A DNA stretch of 64,000 nucleotides from Paracoccus sp. MA. Lineage in GTDB: Bacteria; Pseudomonadota; Alphaproteobacteria; Rhodobacterales; Rhodobacteraceae. The notes beneath the pieces are model-generated. The model was not told where the DNA came from. It searched no databases and saw nothing but the letters and a program-made list of their open reading frames with translations. The stretch spans positions 186,001 to 250,000 of the forward strand of contig NZ_CP087599.1 in the NCBI RefSeq assembly GCF_020990385.1, given 5' to 3'. The position numbers were made by a program, and so were the translations under genes. Below, one piece after another: positions 8,032-16,512 of this stretch; position 1 is the first letter of the stretch, and each line of letters starts with the position of its first letter.

Positions 8032-9813
8032 TCAGGCCGCGCCCTTTTGCGGGCGCATGTCGGCCGGGTCGATGCCGGCCACCACCACCGGCTTCTTCAT
8101 CGCGTCGCGGCGGAAGGGCTCGCCCAGCTCCTGGTTCAGCAGCACCTCGATGAAGGTGGTCTCGCCGTCCCGCATCTGCCGCTCGACCGCCTCGTGCAGG
8201 GCCGCGGTCAGCTCCTCCTGCGACTTGACCTGCACGCCGACGAGCCCGCAGGCCCGGGCGATGCCGGCATAGGAGGTGTCGCGGTCGAGCTCGGTGCCGA
8301 CGAAGTTGTTGTCGTACCACAGCGTCGTGTTGCGCTTTTCCGCGCCCCATTGGTAGTTGCGGAAGATCACCATGGTGATCGCCGGCCAGTCCGCGCGCCC
8401 GCAGGCGGTCATCTCGTTCATCGAGATGCCGAAGGCGCCGTCGCCGGCAAAGCCGATCACCGGCACCTCGGGATTGCCGATCTTGGCGCCCAGGATCGCC
8501 GGGAAGCCGTAGCCGCAGGGACCGAAGAGCCCCGGCGCCAGGTATTTGCGCCCGGCCTCGAAGCTTGGATAGGCATTGCCGATGGCGCAGTTGTTGCCGA
8601 TGTCCGAGCTGACGATCGCCTCCTTCGGCACCGCCTGCATGATCGCCCGCCAGGCCTGGCGCGGGCTCATCAGCCCGGCGTCGCGGACCCGCGCCTCGGC
8701 GTTCCATTCGGTGCCCGGATCGTCCTCCTCGTGGTCGAGGCTCGAAAGCTCCTGCGCCCAGCGGGACTTGGTCTGCGCGATGAGATCCTTGCGTTCCTGC
8801 CGTCCGGCATCGCCCGCCGCGGGGGCGAGCTGCGCCAGGACGGCGCGCGCCACCTTGGCCGCATCGCCCTGGATGCCCACCGTGACCTTCTTGGTCAGGC
8901 CGATGCGGTCGGCATTGATGTCGACCTGGATGATCCTGGCCTCCTTCGGCCAGTAGTCGATGCCGTAGCCCGGCAGGGTCGAGAACGGGTTCAATCGCGT
9001 CCCCAGCGCCAGCACCACATCGGCCTTCTGGATGATCTCCATCCCGGCCTTCGAGCCGTTGTAGCCCAGCGGCCCCATGGCCAGCGGGTGGCTGCCCGGG
9101 AAGCTGTCATTGTGCTGGTAATTGCTGCAGACCGGCGCATCCAGCCGCTCGGCCAGCTTCACCAGATCCGGGATCGCCCCCGACAGCACCACCCCGGCGC
9201 CCGACAGGATGACCGGGAAGCTGGCCTCGCTGAGCAGCCTTGCCGCCTCGGCCACCGCCTGCTCGCCGCCCGCGGGCCGCTCGAAGGCCACCACCTGCGG
9301 CAGTTCCACGTCGATCACCTGGGTCCAGAAGTCGCGCGGGATGTTGATCTGCGCCGGCGCCGAGTTGCGCCAGGCCTGCATGATCACCCGGTTCAGCACC
9401 TCGGGGATGCGGCTCGCGTCGCGCACCTCCTCCTGGTAGCAGACGCAATCGGCAAAGAGCCGCATCTGCTCCATCTCCTGGAAGCCGCCCTGGCCGATGG
9501 TCCGGTTCGCCGCCTGCGGCGTCACCAGCAGAAGCGGCGTGTGGTTCCAGTAGGCGGTCTTCACCGGCGTCACGAAGCCCGTCACCCCGGGGCCGTTCTG
9601 CGCGATCGCCATCGACATCTTGCCGGTCGAGCGCGTGAACCCGTCCGCCATCAGACCCGCATTCGTCTCATGCGCGCAATCCCAGAACCTGATCCCAGCC
9701 TTCGGAAACAGATCCGACACAGGCATCATCGCAGAGCCGATGATCCCGAAAGCATGCTCGATCCCGTGAAGCTGCAATACCTTAACAAAAGATTCCTCAG
9801 TCGTCATTCGCAT
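8032..9813 (-). CDS. xsc: Sulfoacetaldehyde acetyltransferase
   Basis: Thiamine-diphosphate enzyme of 593 residues, the normal Xsc length. It cleaves sulfoacetaldehyde with phosphate to acetyl phosphate and sulfite, the desulfonation step. The N terminus TTEESFVKVLQLHGIEHAFG and IIGSAMMPVSDLFP are diagnostic of Xsc against acetolactate synthases. The ThDP motif GDGAFGISMNEMTACGRADW and the glutamate of AHETNAGLMADG are present. ATG 9813 has GAGGA seven bases upstream; ATG 9807 is a close alternative. It follows iseJ by 17 bases and is the shared endpoint for both sulfonate modules here. Confidence 0.95.
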   Translation of the reverse strand: MRMTTEESFVKVLQLHGIEHAFGIIGSAMMPVSDLFPKAGIRFWDCAHETNAGLMADGFTRSTGKMSMAIAQNGPGVTGFVTPVKTAYWNHTPLLLVTPQAANRTIGQGGFQEMEQMRLFADCVCYQEEVRDASRIPEVLNRVIMQAWRNSAPAQINIPRDFWTQVIDVELPQVVAFERPAGGEQAVAEAARLLSEASFPVILSGAGVVLSGAIPDLVKLAERLDAPVCSNYQHNDSFPGSHPLAMGPLGYNGSKAGMEIIQKADVVLALGTRLNPFSTLPGYGIDYWPKEARIIQVDINADRIGLTKKVTVGIQGDAAKVARAVLAQLAPAAGDAGRQERKDLIAQTKSRWAQELSSLDHEEDDPGTEWNAEARVRDAGLMSPRQAWRAIMQAVPKEAIVSSDIGNNCAIGNAYPSFEAGRKYLAPGLFGPCGYGFPAILGAKIGNPEVPVIGFAGDGAFGISMNEMTACGRADWPAITMVIFRNYQWGAEKRNTTLWYDNNFVGTELDRDTSYAGIARACGLVGVQVKSQEELTAALHEAVERQMRDGETTFIEVLLNQELGEPFRRDAMKKPVVVAGIDPADMRPQKGAA

Positions 9814-9830
9814 GGCTGTTTCCTCGTCCT

Positions 9831-11483
9831 TCAGGCGGCTTTGTCGATACCGGCGCGGGGTCCCGCGCCGGTTTCGGCGCGACGGTCGTCAAGGACCATG
9901 CGCGCCAGCTTGGCGCCGATCATCATCGCGGGCGCATTGGTGTTGCCCGAGACGATCTCGGGCATGATCGAGCAATCGGCCACCCGCAGGCCGCGGATGC
10001 CGCGCACCCGCAGACGCGGGTCCACCACGGCGCGCGCGTCCGCGCCCATGCGGCAGGTGCCGGTTGGGTGGTAGATCGTGGTCGAGTTCATCCGCGCCCA
10101 GGCCAGCACCTCGTCATAGCCCTGCACCTTGGCGGTTGGCCGGAACTCCTCGGAAATGGCGGATTTCAGCGGCTCGGTGCGCGCCAGCTTGCGGGCGATC
10201 TCGATGCCGGCGACCAGCGTGTCGCGGTCGGTCTGAGTGGCCAGGTAGTTCGGCTCGATCAGCGGCGCCTCCAGCGGATCGGCCGAGCGCAGCGTGATGG
10301 TGCCGCGGCTTTCCGGGCGCAGCTGGCAGACCGATTGCGTGAAGGCCGAGAAGGGATGCACCCCCTCGCCGGGGCTGTCGGCAGACCAGGGCTGGATGTG
10401 GAACTGGATGTCGGGCGTCGCCAGCCCCGGCCGGGTGCGCAGGAAGCCGAAGACCAGGCTGGCCGCCATGGTCATCGGCCCGCTGCGGAACAGCGCGTAT
10501 TCCAGCCCGATCCGCGCCTTGTTCATCAGGCTGCGCACCTCGTCGTTCAGCGTCGCCTCGCGGCATTTGAACACCAGCCGGGCCTGCAGGTGGTCCTGCA
10601 GGTTGCGGCCGACCTCGGGCGCGTCATGGGCGACCGCGATGCCGTGGTCGCGCAGATGCGCGGCATCGCCCACGCCCGAGAGCATCAGGATCTGCGGCGA
10701 GCCGATGGCGCCGGCACACAGGATCACCTCGCGCGCGGCGCGGATCACCTGGCGGCTGCCGTCGGGGCGCCGGATCTCGACCCCGGTGGCGCGGCCCTGC
10801 TCGATCACCACGCGGCGCACCTGGGCGTTGGTGACGACCCGCAGGTTCTGCCGGTGGCGGATCGGCTTGAGGAAGGCGACCGCCGCCGAGCAGCGCCGGC
10901 CCTTGTCCACGGTCAGCTGGAAATGGCCGACGCCGTCCTGCACCGGGCCGTTGTAATCGGGGTTGTAGGGGATGCCGTTGGCCTTGGCCGCCTCGATCCA
11001 CAATTCGCAGATGCGGCGGCGCAGGCGCGGGTCCGAGACCTGCAAGGCGCCATGCGTGCCGCGCCCCTCGCCCTCGCCGCGCTGAAAGGTTTCCAACTCC
11101 TCGAAGATCGGGCCGACCTCGCGCCAGGACCAGCCCTCGTTGCCCATCTGCGCCCAGTGGTCGTAATCCTCGCGCTGGCCGCGGACATAGAGCAGCCCGT
11201 TCAGCGAGGACGAGCCGCCCAGAACCTTGCCGCGCGGCCAGTGCAGCGAACGGCCGTTCAGCCCCGGATCGGGCTCGGTCTCGTAGCACCAGTCGAAGTC
11301 CGGGTTATGCATGGTGCGGAAATAGCCGACCGGGATATGGATCCAGGGGCTCGAGTCGCGGTTGCCGGCTTCCAGCAGGGTGACGCGGATCGCGGGATCG
11401 GCGGACAGCCGGTTGGCGACGACGCAGCCCGCCGAACCCGCGCCCACGACCACATAATCCGGCAACTCTGATTCATGGCTCAT
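9831..11483 (-). CDS. iseJ: GMC-family dehydrogenase, probable isethionate dehydrogenase
   Basis: FAD-dependent GMC oxidoreductase of 550 residues. It has the N-terminal ADP-binding fold (VVVGAGSAGCVVANRLS, ending LLEAG), the GMC signature around GKVLGGSSSLNGLLYVRG, and the catalytic His/Asn region HPTGTCRMG and SGNTNAPAMMIG. By sequence alone it could be a choline- or alcohol-dehydrogenase-like protein. Its place between an xsc gene and an MHS-type transporter, with a divergent IclR regulator, matches the isethionate gene set of Cupriavidus necator, where IseJ oxidises isethionate to sulfoacetaldehyde. No betaine-synthesis genes are nearby. An AAGGGA site precedes the ATG. Confidence 0.78.
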   Translation of the reverse strand: MSHESELPDYVVVGAGSAGCVVANRLSADPAIRVTLLEAGNRDSSPWIHIPVGYFRTMHNPDFDWCYETEPDPGLNGRSLHWPRGKVLGGSSSLNGLLYVRGQREDYDHWAQMGNEGWSWREVGPIFEELETFQRGEGEGRGTHGALQVSDPRLRRRICELWIEAAKANGIPYNPDYNGPVQDGVGHFQLTVDKGRRCSAAVAFLKPIRHRQNLRVVTNAQVRRVVIEQGRATGVEIRRPDGSRQVIRAAREVILCAGAIGSPQILMLSGVGDAAHLRDHGIAVAHDAPEVGRNLQDHLQARLVFKCREATLNDEVRSLMNKARIGLEYALFRSGPMTMAASLVFGFLRTRPGLATPDIQFHIQPWSADSPGEGVHPFSAFTQSVCQLRPESRGTITLRSADPLEAPLIEPNYLATQTDRDTLVAGIEIARKLARTEPLKSAISEEFRPTAKVQGYDEVLAWARMNSTTIYHPTGTCRMGADARAVVDPRLRVRGIRGLRVADCSIMPEIVSGNTNAPAMMIGAKLARMVLDDRRAETGAGPRAGIDKAA

Positions 11484-11564
11484 GATTTCATCCCTTGCGG
11501 GGCGGTTGCGCCCCCGAATTCCTGAAGGTCGCGGGCGGCCCGGGGCGGGCCGCCCGGCATGTGC

Positions 11565-12872
11565 TCAGCGGCGCTCGCGCCGGCCGATGAGAATGGCGCA
11601 GAGCATCGAGACCAGCCCGGCAAAGACCACATAGGCGCAAAGCCAGAACGGATCGTTGTCGTTCGCCGCCATCAGCCAGGTGGCGATCATCGGCGTGATG
11701 CCCGAGGCGAAGATGCCCGAGAACTGGTAGACGAAGGACACGCCGGTATAGCGCACGCTGGGATCGAACAGGTCCGAGAACAGCGCCGCCTCGGGGCCGT
11801 AGCACATCGGGTAGACGATGCCGAAGGGCAGCACGATGCCCAGCACCACCAGCAGCGGATCGCCCGAGGACATCAGCGCAAAGGCCGGGAACACGCTCAG
11901 CGCCAGCAGGGCCGAGCCCATCGCATAGGTCCGCGGCCGCCCGACCCGGTCCGACAGCCGGCCGAAGAACGGGATGCAGACCACCATCACGATGGCCGCG
12001 CCGCAGACCGTCCATAGCGCGAAGGACCGCTCCATCCCCACATATTTCGTGAGGTAGAGGATCGAGAACACCGCAAAGACGTTGAAGAACACGCCGTCGA
12101 TATAGCGCGCACCCATGCCCAGCGTGACATTGCCCGGATAGCGCTTGATCATGTCGACGAAGGGCAGGCCCTGGTCCTTGGCCCGCGATGCCGCCTTGGC
12201 CTTCTTGAACTCGGGGCTTTCGCCGATATTGCTGCGGATCCAGGTGCCCAGCAGCACCAGCACGATCGAGGCGACGAAAGCGGTGCGCCAGCCCCAGGCC
12301 ATGAAGGCCTCGTCCGGCAGCATGGTCAAGAGCGCCATCACGCCCGAGGCCATGAACAGGCCCAGCGACAGGCCGATCTGCGGGATCGAGGCGTAGAAGC
12401 CGCGCTTGTGCTCGGGCGCGAATTCATAGGCCATCAGCACCGCCCCGCCCCATTCGCCGCCGATGCCGATGCCCTGCGCCACCCGCAGCAGCAAAAGCAG
12501 GATCGGCGCCAGGATGCCGATCTGGTCATAGGTCGGCAAAAGGCCGATCAGCACGGTGGCGCCGCCCATCAGCAACAGCGTGATGACCAGCATGGTCTTG
12601 CGGCCGATGCGGTCGCCGAAATGGCCGAAGACCAGCCCGCCCAGCGGCCGGGCGACGAAGCCCACCGCGAAGGTCGCATAGGCCAGCAGCACCGAGATCG
12701 TCGGGTCGTCGGCCGGAAAATACAGCTTGTTGAAGACGATGCCGGCGACGACGCCGTAAAGAAAGAAATCGTACCACTCGATGGTCGATCCCACGAGGCT
12801 TGCGAAGACCACCTTCTTGACATCGTGCTCCCGGTCGCCAAACGCGTTGGCGCCAGCGGTTGTGACCGCCAT
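11565..12872 (-). CDS. iseU: MHS-type major facilitator, probable isethionate importer
   Basis: Major-facilitator protein of 435 residues with about 12 transmembrane segments and metabolite:H+ symporter hallmarks (GSTIEWYDFFLYG, FGHFGDRIGRKTML, QGIGIGGEWGGAV). It opens the leftward iseU-iseJ-xsc-exporter-pta-sorAB run and diverges from an IclR regulator, so it probably brings isethionate into the cell. A GGGAGG site lies before the ATG. MHS carriers also move other small acids, and the substrate is assigned from the neighbours. Confidence 0.75.
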   Translation of the reverse strand: MAVTTAGANAFGDREHDVKKVVFASLVGSTIEWYDFFLYGVVAGIVFNKLYFPADDPTISVLLAYATFAVGFVARPLGGLVFGHFGDRIGRKTMLVITLLLMGGATVLIGLLPTYDQIGILAPILLLLLRVAQGIGIGGEWGGAVLMAYEFAPEHKRGFYASIPQIGLSLGLFMASGVMALLTMLPDEAFMAWGWRTAFVASIVLVLLGTWIRSNIGESPEFKKAKAASRAKDQGLPFVDMIKRYPGNVTLGMGARYIDGVFFNVFAVFSILYLTKYVGMERSFALWTVCGAAIVMVVCIPFFGRLSDRVGRPRTYAMGSALLALSVFPAFALMSSGDPLLVVLGIVLPFGIVYPMCYGPEAALFSDLFDPSVRYTGVSFVYQFSGIFASGITPMIATWLMAANDNDPFWLCAYVVFAGLVSMLCAILIGRRERR

Positions 12873-13096
12873 GACATCCTCCCTGATGCTGCGACGTTGT
12901 TCGATTGTTCAGCTGTGCCCCGGCAAACTCCTCCTTTTGCCGGCGGACCCACGTTGCCCCAGCCTGCCGAGTCATGTCAAAGTATTTTTGGTAGTACTGC
13001 TCTCATTTTTATATATCCATGTTTCACAGCCGGCGGTTGGAGCGGCGCCGGCAACCATGTAGAGTCGGGTCGGGTAAACGACGGAAACAGCCGATC
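12873..13096. promoter_or_regulatory. Divergent iseU/iseR promoter region
   Basis: A 224-base gap between the leftward iseU and the rightward IclR gene. The AT-rich core is 12975-13022. It contains AGTATTTTTGGTAGTACT (12981-12998), with short AGTA/TACT arms, next to ATTTTTATATATCC, a plausible -10 area. This is where an IclR regulator should bind to control both directions. No strong palindrome is visible, so the operator call is tentative. Confidence 0.4.
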
Positions 13097-13861
13097 ATGA
13101 CGAGTATCCAGGACAAGTCCGCCCTGCCGCCGAGCTTCCGGAATCTGCAGATTCTCGAGGTTCTTGCCAGCGAGGGCCGGCCCCTGACCGCGACCGAGAT
13201 CAACGCCTCGCTGAACCTGCCGGTGCCGACCATCCACCGGCTGGTCGGCAATCTGGAAGCCGAGGGCTTCCTGAGCCGCGACATCGACGGGCGCAGCTAT
13301 CAGCCGGGGCCGAAGCTGCGGCAGATGATGCAGGGCGTGATCCGCTTCTGGCACCAGAACCTGCCGCAGCGCGACGTGTTGATTCGGCTGAACCAGCGCC
13401 TGGGCGAGACCTGCAACCTGTCGATCCCCGACGGCGACGCGATGCTCTATATCGACCGGGTCGAGACGCATTGGCCGCTGCGCATCCAGCTTCACATCGG
13501 CTCGCGCGTGCCGCTGCACGCCACGGCGGCGGGCAAGCTCGCCCTGTCGCAGATCAACGACGGCAGGCTGGAACGCTATCTGAAACGCGCCGAGCTGCGG
13601 GCCTATACGGCGCAGACACTCACCGATCCGGACCGGCTGCGCGAAGAGCTGCGCCAGATCCGGCAGCAGGGCTATTCGACCGATACCGGGGAATTCGTGC
13701 CCGGCATGATCGCCATGGCCGTGCCGGTGCTGGACCGCTCGGGGCAGATGATCGCCACCGTGTCCTTCCACGCCCCGGTGCAGCGGCTGACCCTGGACGA
13801 GGGGCTGAAATACCTGCCCGACCTGCGCGCGGCGGCCGAGGAACTGGCCGAGTTGATGTGA
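13097..13861 (+). CDS. iseR: IclR-family regulator of isethionate genes
   Basis: IclR-type regulator of 254 residues. The N-terminal helix-turn-helix spans FRNLQILEVLASEGRPLTAT to TIHRLVGNLEAEGFL; the effector domain follows with LHATAAGKLALS and GYSTDTGEFVPGMIAMAVPV. ATG 13097 is preferred over the upstream 13019 start because it places the helix-turn-helix normally and has a GGAAA site. It diverges from iseU, the position of iseR in isethionate clusters. It is convergent with sauR, with only six bases between the stops, joining the two sulfonate modules tail to tail. Confidence 0.78.
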   Translation: MTSIQDKSALPPSFRNLQILEVLASEGRPLTATEINASLNLPVPTIHRLVGNLEAEGFLSRDIDGRSYQPGPKLRQMMQGVIRFWHQNLPQRDVLIRLNQRLGETCNLSIPDGDAMLYIDRVETHWPLRIQLHIGSRVPLHATAAGKLALSQINDGRLERYLKRAELRAYTAQTLTDPDRLREELRQIRQQGYSTDTGEFVPGMIAMAVPVLDRSGQMIATVSFHAPVQRLTLDEGLKYLPDLRAAAEELAELM

Positions 13862-13867
13862 GGGGCG

Positions 13868-14896
13868 TCAGGGCCGGATCATCTCGGCGGCGATGCCGGT
13901 GCTGGTGCGCATGATCAGCTCCAGCTCGGCGCGGCTGCGAATCATGAAATCGGCATCCGGGCGCCCGATCGCCTCGACGATGGCCTGCCCGGCCGAAATG
14001 CCGATCTGCTGCGCCGGGATCCGCACCGTGGTCAGCGCCGGCTCCATCTGCGCCGAGCCGGCGAAATCGCCGATGCCGATCACCGACAGGCTGGCGGGGA
14101 TCGCGATCCCCAGCCGTGCCGCCGCGTAGATGGCCCCCTGCGCGATCACGTCATTGGCGCAAAGCAAGGCGCTCGGCCGGTCCTCGCCGGCCAGCAGCTC
14201 CAGGCAGGCGGCCTTGGCCTGGGCGATGCTGTAGGGCACCTCGACCTGCCAGCGGTCCTGCAATTCGATCCCGGCGGCGCGGAACACCGCCGTCGCCGCC
14301 GTCTTGCGGTCCCGCGCCCGGTCGTTGTCGAAGGTGGCGGGAAAGACCATGCCGATGCGGCGATGTCCCAGCGCCACCAGATGCTCGGCCGCCAGCCGCC
14401 CCGCCTCGCGATTGTCCACGCCGATGCAGGGCAGCGGCGAATCCGCCAGGTAGTTCCAGATCGCCAGCAGCGGCACGCGCTGCTCGGCGATCAGCCGGAA
14501 GGTGCCGGGGCTGTGGTCCAGCCCGACCACCGCCAGCGCATCGACCCGGTGCTCCAGCAGCTTGCGGACCAGCCGGTATTCGCTGTCCAGGTCGTAGCCA
14601 TGCGAGGCCAGCAGCAGGGTGAAGCCCTGCGCGCTGACCGTGTCGTTGAAGGCCTGCACCACCTCGGCGAAGATGGTATTGGCGACGGTCGGCACCACCA
14701 GCCCGATGGTGGCGCTGCGCTTGCCGTGCATGGCCTGCGCGGCGCGGTTGCGGATATAGCCGGATTTCTCGACCGCCAGCTCGACCTTCTTGCGGGTCGC
14801 CGGATGCACCAGGTCGGGGTGATTCATCACCCGCGACACCGTGGCAGGTGAAACGCCTGCAAGCTTTGCGACGAAAACAATATCGGGCTTAATCAT
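13868..14896 (-). CDS. sauR: LacI-family regulator of sulfoacetate genes
   Basis: LacI-type regulator of 342 residues. The N-terminal HTH reads VFVAKLAGVSPATVSRVMNH, the hinge helix follows (NRAAQAMHGKRSATIG), then a periplasmic-binding-protein-like effector domain. It diverges from the sauS-sauT genes, the position of SauR in Cupriavidus necator, so it most likely responds to sulfoacetate or a derivative. ATG 14896 is used; the longer frame would need a TTG at 14923. A strong inverted repeat lies between it and sauS. Confidence 0.8.
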   Translation of the reverse strand: MIKPDIVFVAKLAGVSPATVSRVMNHPDLVHPATRKKVELAVEKSGYIRNRAAQAMHGKRSATIGLVVPTVANTIFAEVVQAFNDTVSAQGFTLLLASHGYDLDSEYRLVRKLLEHRVDALAVVGLDHSPGTFRLIAEQRVPLLAIWNYLADSPLPCIGVDNREAGRLAAEHLVALGHRRIGMVFPATFDNDRARDRKTAATAVFRAAGIELQDRWQVEVPYSIAQAKAACLELLAGEDRPSALLCANDVIAQGAIYAAARLGIAIPASLSVIGIGDFAGSAQMEPALTTVRIPAQQIGISAGQAIVEAIGRPDADFMIRSRAELELIMRTSTGIAAEMIRP

Positions 14897-14935
14897 CGGA
14901 TTTTCTGGATATAATTTTATCAATCATGGGAGTTA

Positions 14936-14963
14936 ATGAAAACATTTGCAAGACTGTTTTCAT
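14936..14963. promoter_or_regulatory. Probable SauR operator
   Basis: Perfect 8-base arms ATGAAAAC and GTTTTCAT flank a 12-base spacer containing TTGCAAG. It sits 40 bases upstream of the LacI-type sauR start, 140 bases before sauS, in the only AT-rich stretch of the gap. One site could control both directions. Binding by SauR is inferred from position and symmetry. Confidence 0.62.
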
Positions 14964-15102
14964 CGCCTAAGGTCGAAGATCACGGCAAGAGGAAGCCGTG
15001 CCAGACCAACATTGCAGACATGGTGAGACCCGGTTTCCCGGGCCGCTGATCCATTCACCTTCCCGGCGGGCAGCCTGCCGGGAACCGGAGCAAGTGACAG
15101 GT

Positions 15103-16512
15103 ATGAACATCTCGAACGATATTCTCTCGGTCGACGCGGCGATGGCGCGGGCGCGCAGCGCGCAGGCCGGATACGAGGCGCGGGGCAGCCAGCGCCGCTA
15201 TGACCGCGCCGCCCTGGCCGCCGGCTGGGCGATCATGCAGCCCGAGCGCAACCGGCAACTGGCCGAGCTGGCGGTCCGCAGCACCGGGCTTGGCAATGTC
15301 GCCGACAAGATCGTCAAGAATCACCGCAAGACCCTGGGCCTTTTGCGCGACATCCGCGGCGTGGCCACGCATGGCATCCTGTCCGACGACCCCGAGACCG
15401 GCATCACCGAGATCGCCCGGCCCATCGGCGTGATCGGCGCGGTGGTGCCCTCGACCAACCCGGCGGCGACGCCCGCGAACAACATCATCAACGCGCTGAA
15501 ATGCGGCAATGCCATCCTGCTGTCGCCCTCGCCCAAGGGCGTGGCCTGCTGCGAGATGCTGCTGGGCTTCATCCACGCCGAATTCGACCGCATCGGCGAG
15601 GATCGCGACCTCGTGCAGATGCTGCCGGGCCAGGGCAGCAAGGCCAAGACCCAGCGCCTGCTGGAGACCGCCGACCTGGTGGTGGTGACCGGCAGCCAGG
15701 ACAACGTGCGCCGCGCCTATGAAAGCGGCACCCCAGCCATCGGCGTCGGCGCCGGCAATGTCGCGGTGATCGTGGACGAAACCGCCGACCTGGCGGCGGC
15801 GGCCGGCAAGATCGCCGCCTCGAAGACCTTCGACAGCGCCACCTCCTGCTCGTCGGAAAACGCGCTGATCGTGGTCGATGCGGTCTACGACGCCTTCCTG
15901 GCCGCGCTGGCGGCCGAGGGCGGTGCGGTGCTGCCGCCGTCCGAGGCGACGGGCATCGTTGCCCGGCTCTGGCAGGACGGGCACATGAACCGCGAGATCA
16001 TCGCCCAGGATGCCGCGGTGATGATCGACAAGCTGGGACTGGCCGGCAAGGTCCCGACCGGCACCCGTCTGATCGCGGTCGAGACCGAGGGCATCGGTCC
16101 CGATCATCCGCTGTCGGGCGAAAAGCTCAGCCGCATCGCCGCGCTCTACCGCGCCCGCGATTTCGGCCATGCGGCCGAGCTGGCGCGGCGCATCCTGCTG
16201 CATCAGGGGGCGGGCCATTCGGTCGGGCTGCATTCGCGCGACACCGGCCGCCCGATCTGGCTGGGCCGCGAATTGCCGGTCTGCCGGGTCATCGTCAACC
16301 AGGCGCATTGCTTCGCCACCGGCGGCGCCTTCGACAACGGGCTGCCCTTCTCGCTGTCGATGGGCTGCGGCAGCTGGGGCGGCAATTCCATCGACGCCAA
16401 CCTGAACTGGCGGCATTTCATGCAGCGCACCCGCGTCGTGCGGCCGATCCCGCCGCGCGAGCCGGCGCTGGACGAGATCTTTGGCGACTACTGGCAGGAG
16501 GTCGGGCAATGA
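15103..16512 (+). CDS. sauS: Sulfoacetaldehyde dehydrogenase (acylating)
   Basis: CoA-acylating aldehyde dehydrogenase of 469 residues. It reduces sulfoacetyl-CoA to sulfoacetaldehyde with NAD(P)H. It shows PIGVIGAVVPSTNPAATPAN and the catalytic cysteine region SATSCSSENALIV, plus C-terminal QAHCFATGG. Acetaldehyde dehydrogenases of the PduP/AdhE group are its relatives; the AMP-ligase next door and divergent LacI regulator point to SauS. ATG 15103 starts MNISNDILSVDAAM; the longer frame from 14998 is not family-like. The stop overlaps the sauT start (ATGA). Confidence 0.87.
   Translation: MNISNDILSVDAAMARARSAQAGYEARGSQRRYDRAALAAGWAIMQPERNRQLAELAVRSTGLGNVADKIVKNHRKTLGLLRDIRGVATHGILSDDPETGITEIARPIGVIGAVVPSTNPAATPANNIINALKCGNAILLSPSPKGVACCEMLLGFIHAEFDRIGEDRDLVQMLPGQGSKAKTQRLLETADLVVVTGSQDNVRRAYESGTPAIGVGAGNVAVIVDETADLAAAAGKIAASKTFDSATSCSSENALIVVDAVYDAFLAALAAEGGAVLPPSEATGIVARLWQDGHMNREIIAQDAAVMIDKLGLAGKVPTGTRLIAVETEGIGPDHPLSGEKLSRIAALYRARDFGHAAELARRILLHQGAGHSVGLHSRDTGRPIWLGRELPVCRVIVNQAHCFATGGAFDNGLPFSLSMGCGSWGGNSIDANLNWRHFMQRTRVVRPIPPREPALDEIFGDYWQEVGQ

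Noticed and set aside
8032-9813. Taurine degradation cluster
   Set aside because: No taurine transaminase, taurine dehydrogenase or tauABC is present; sulfoacetaldehyde comes from isethionate and sulfoacetate here.
9831-11483. Choline dehydrogenase (betA)
   Set aside because: No betB, betI or choline transporter nearby; the xsc/MHS/IclR context favours isethionate.
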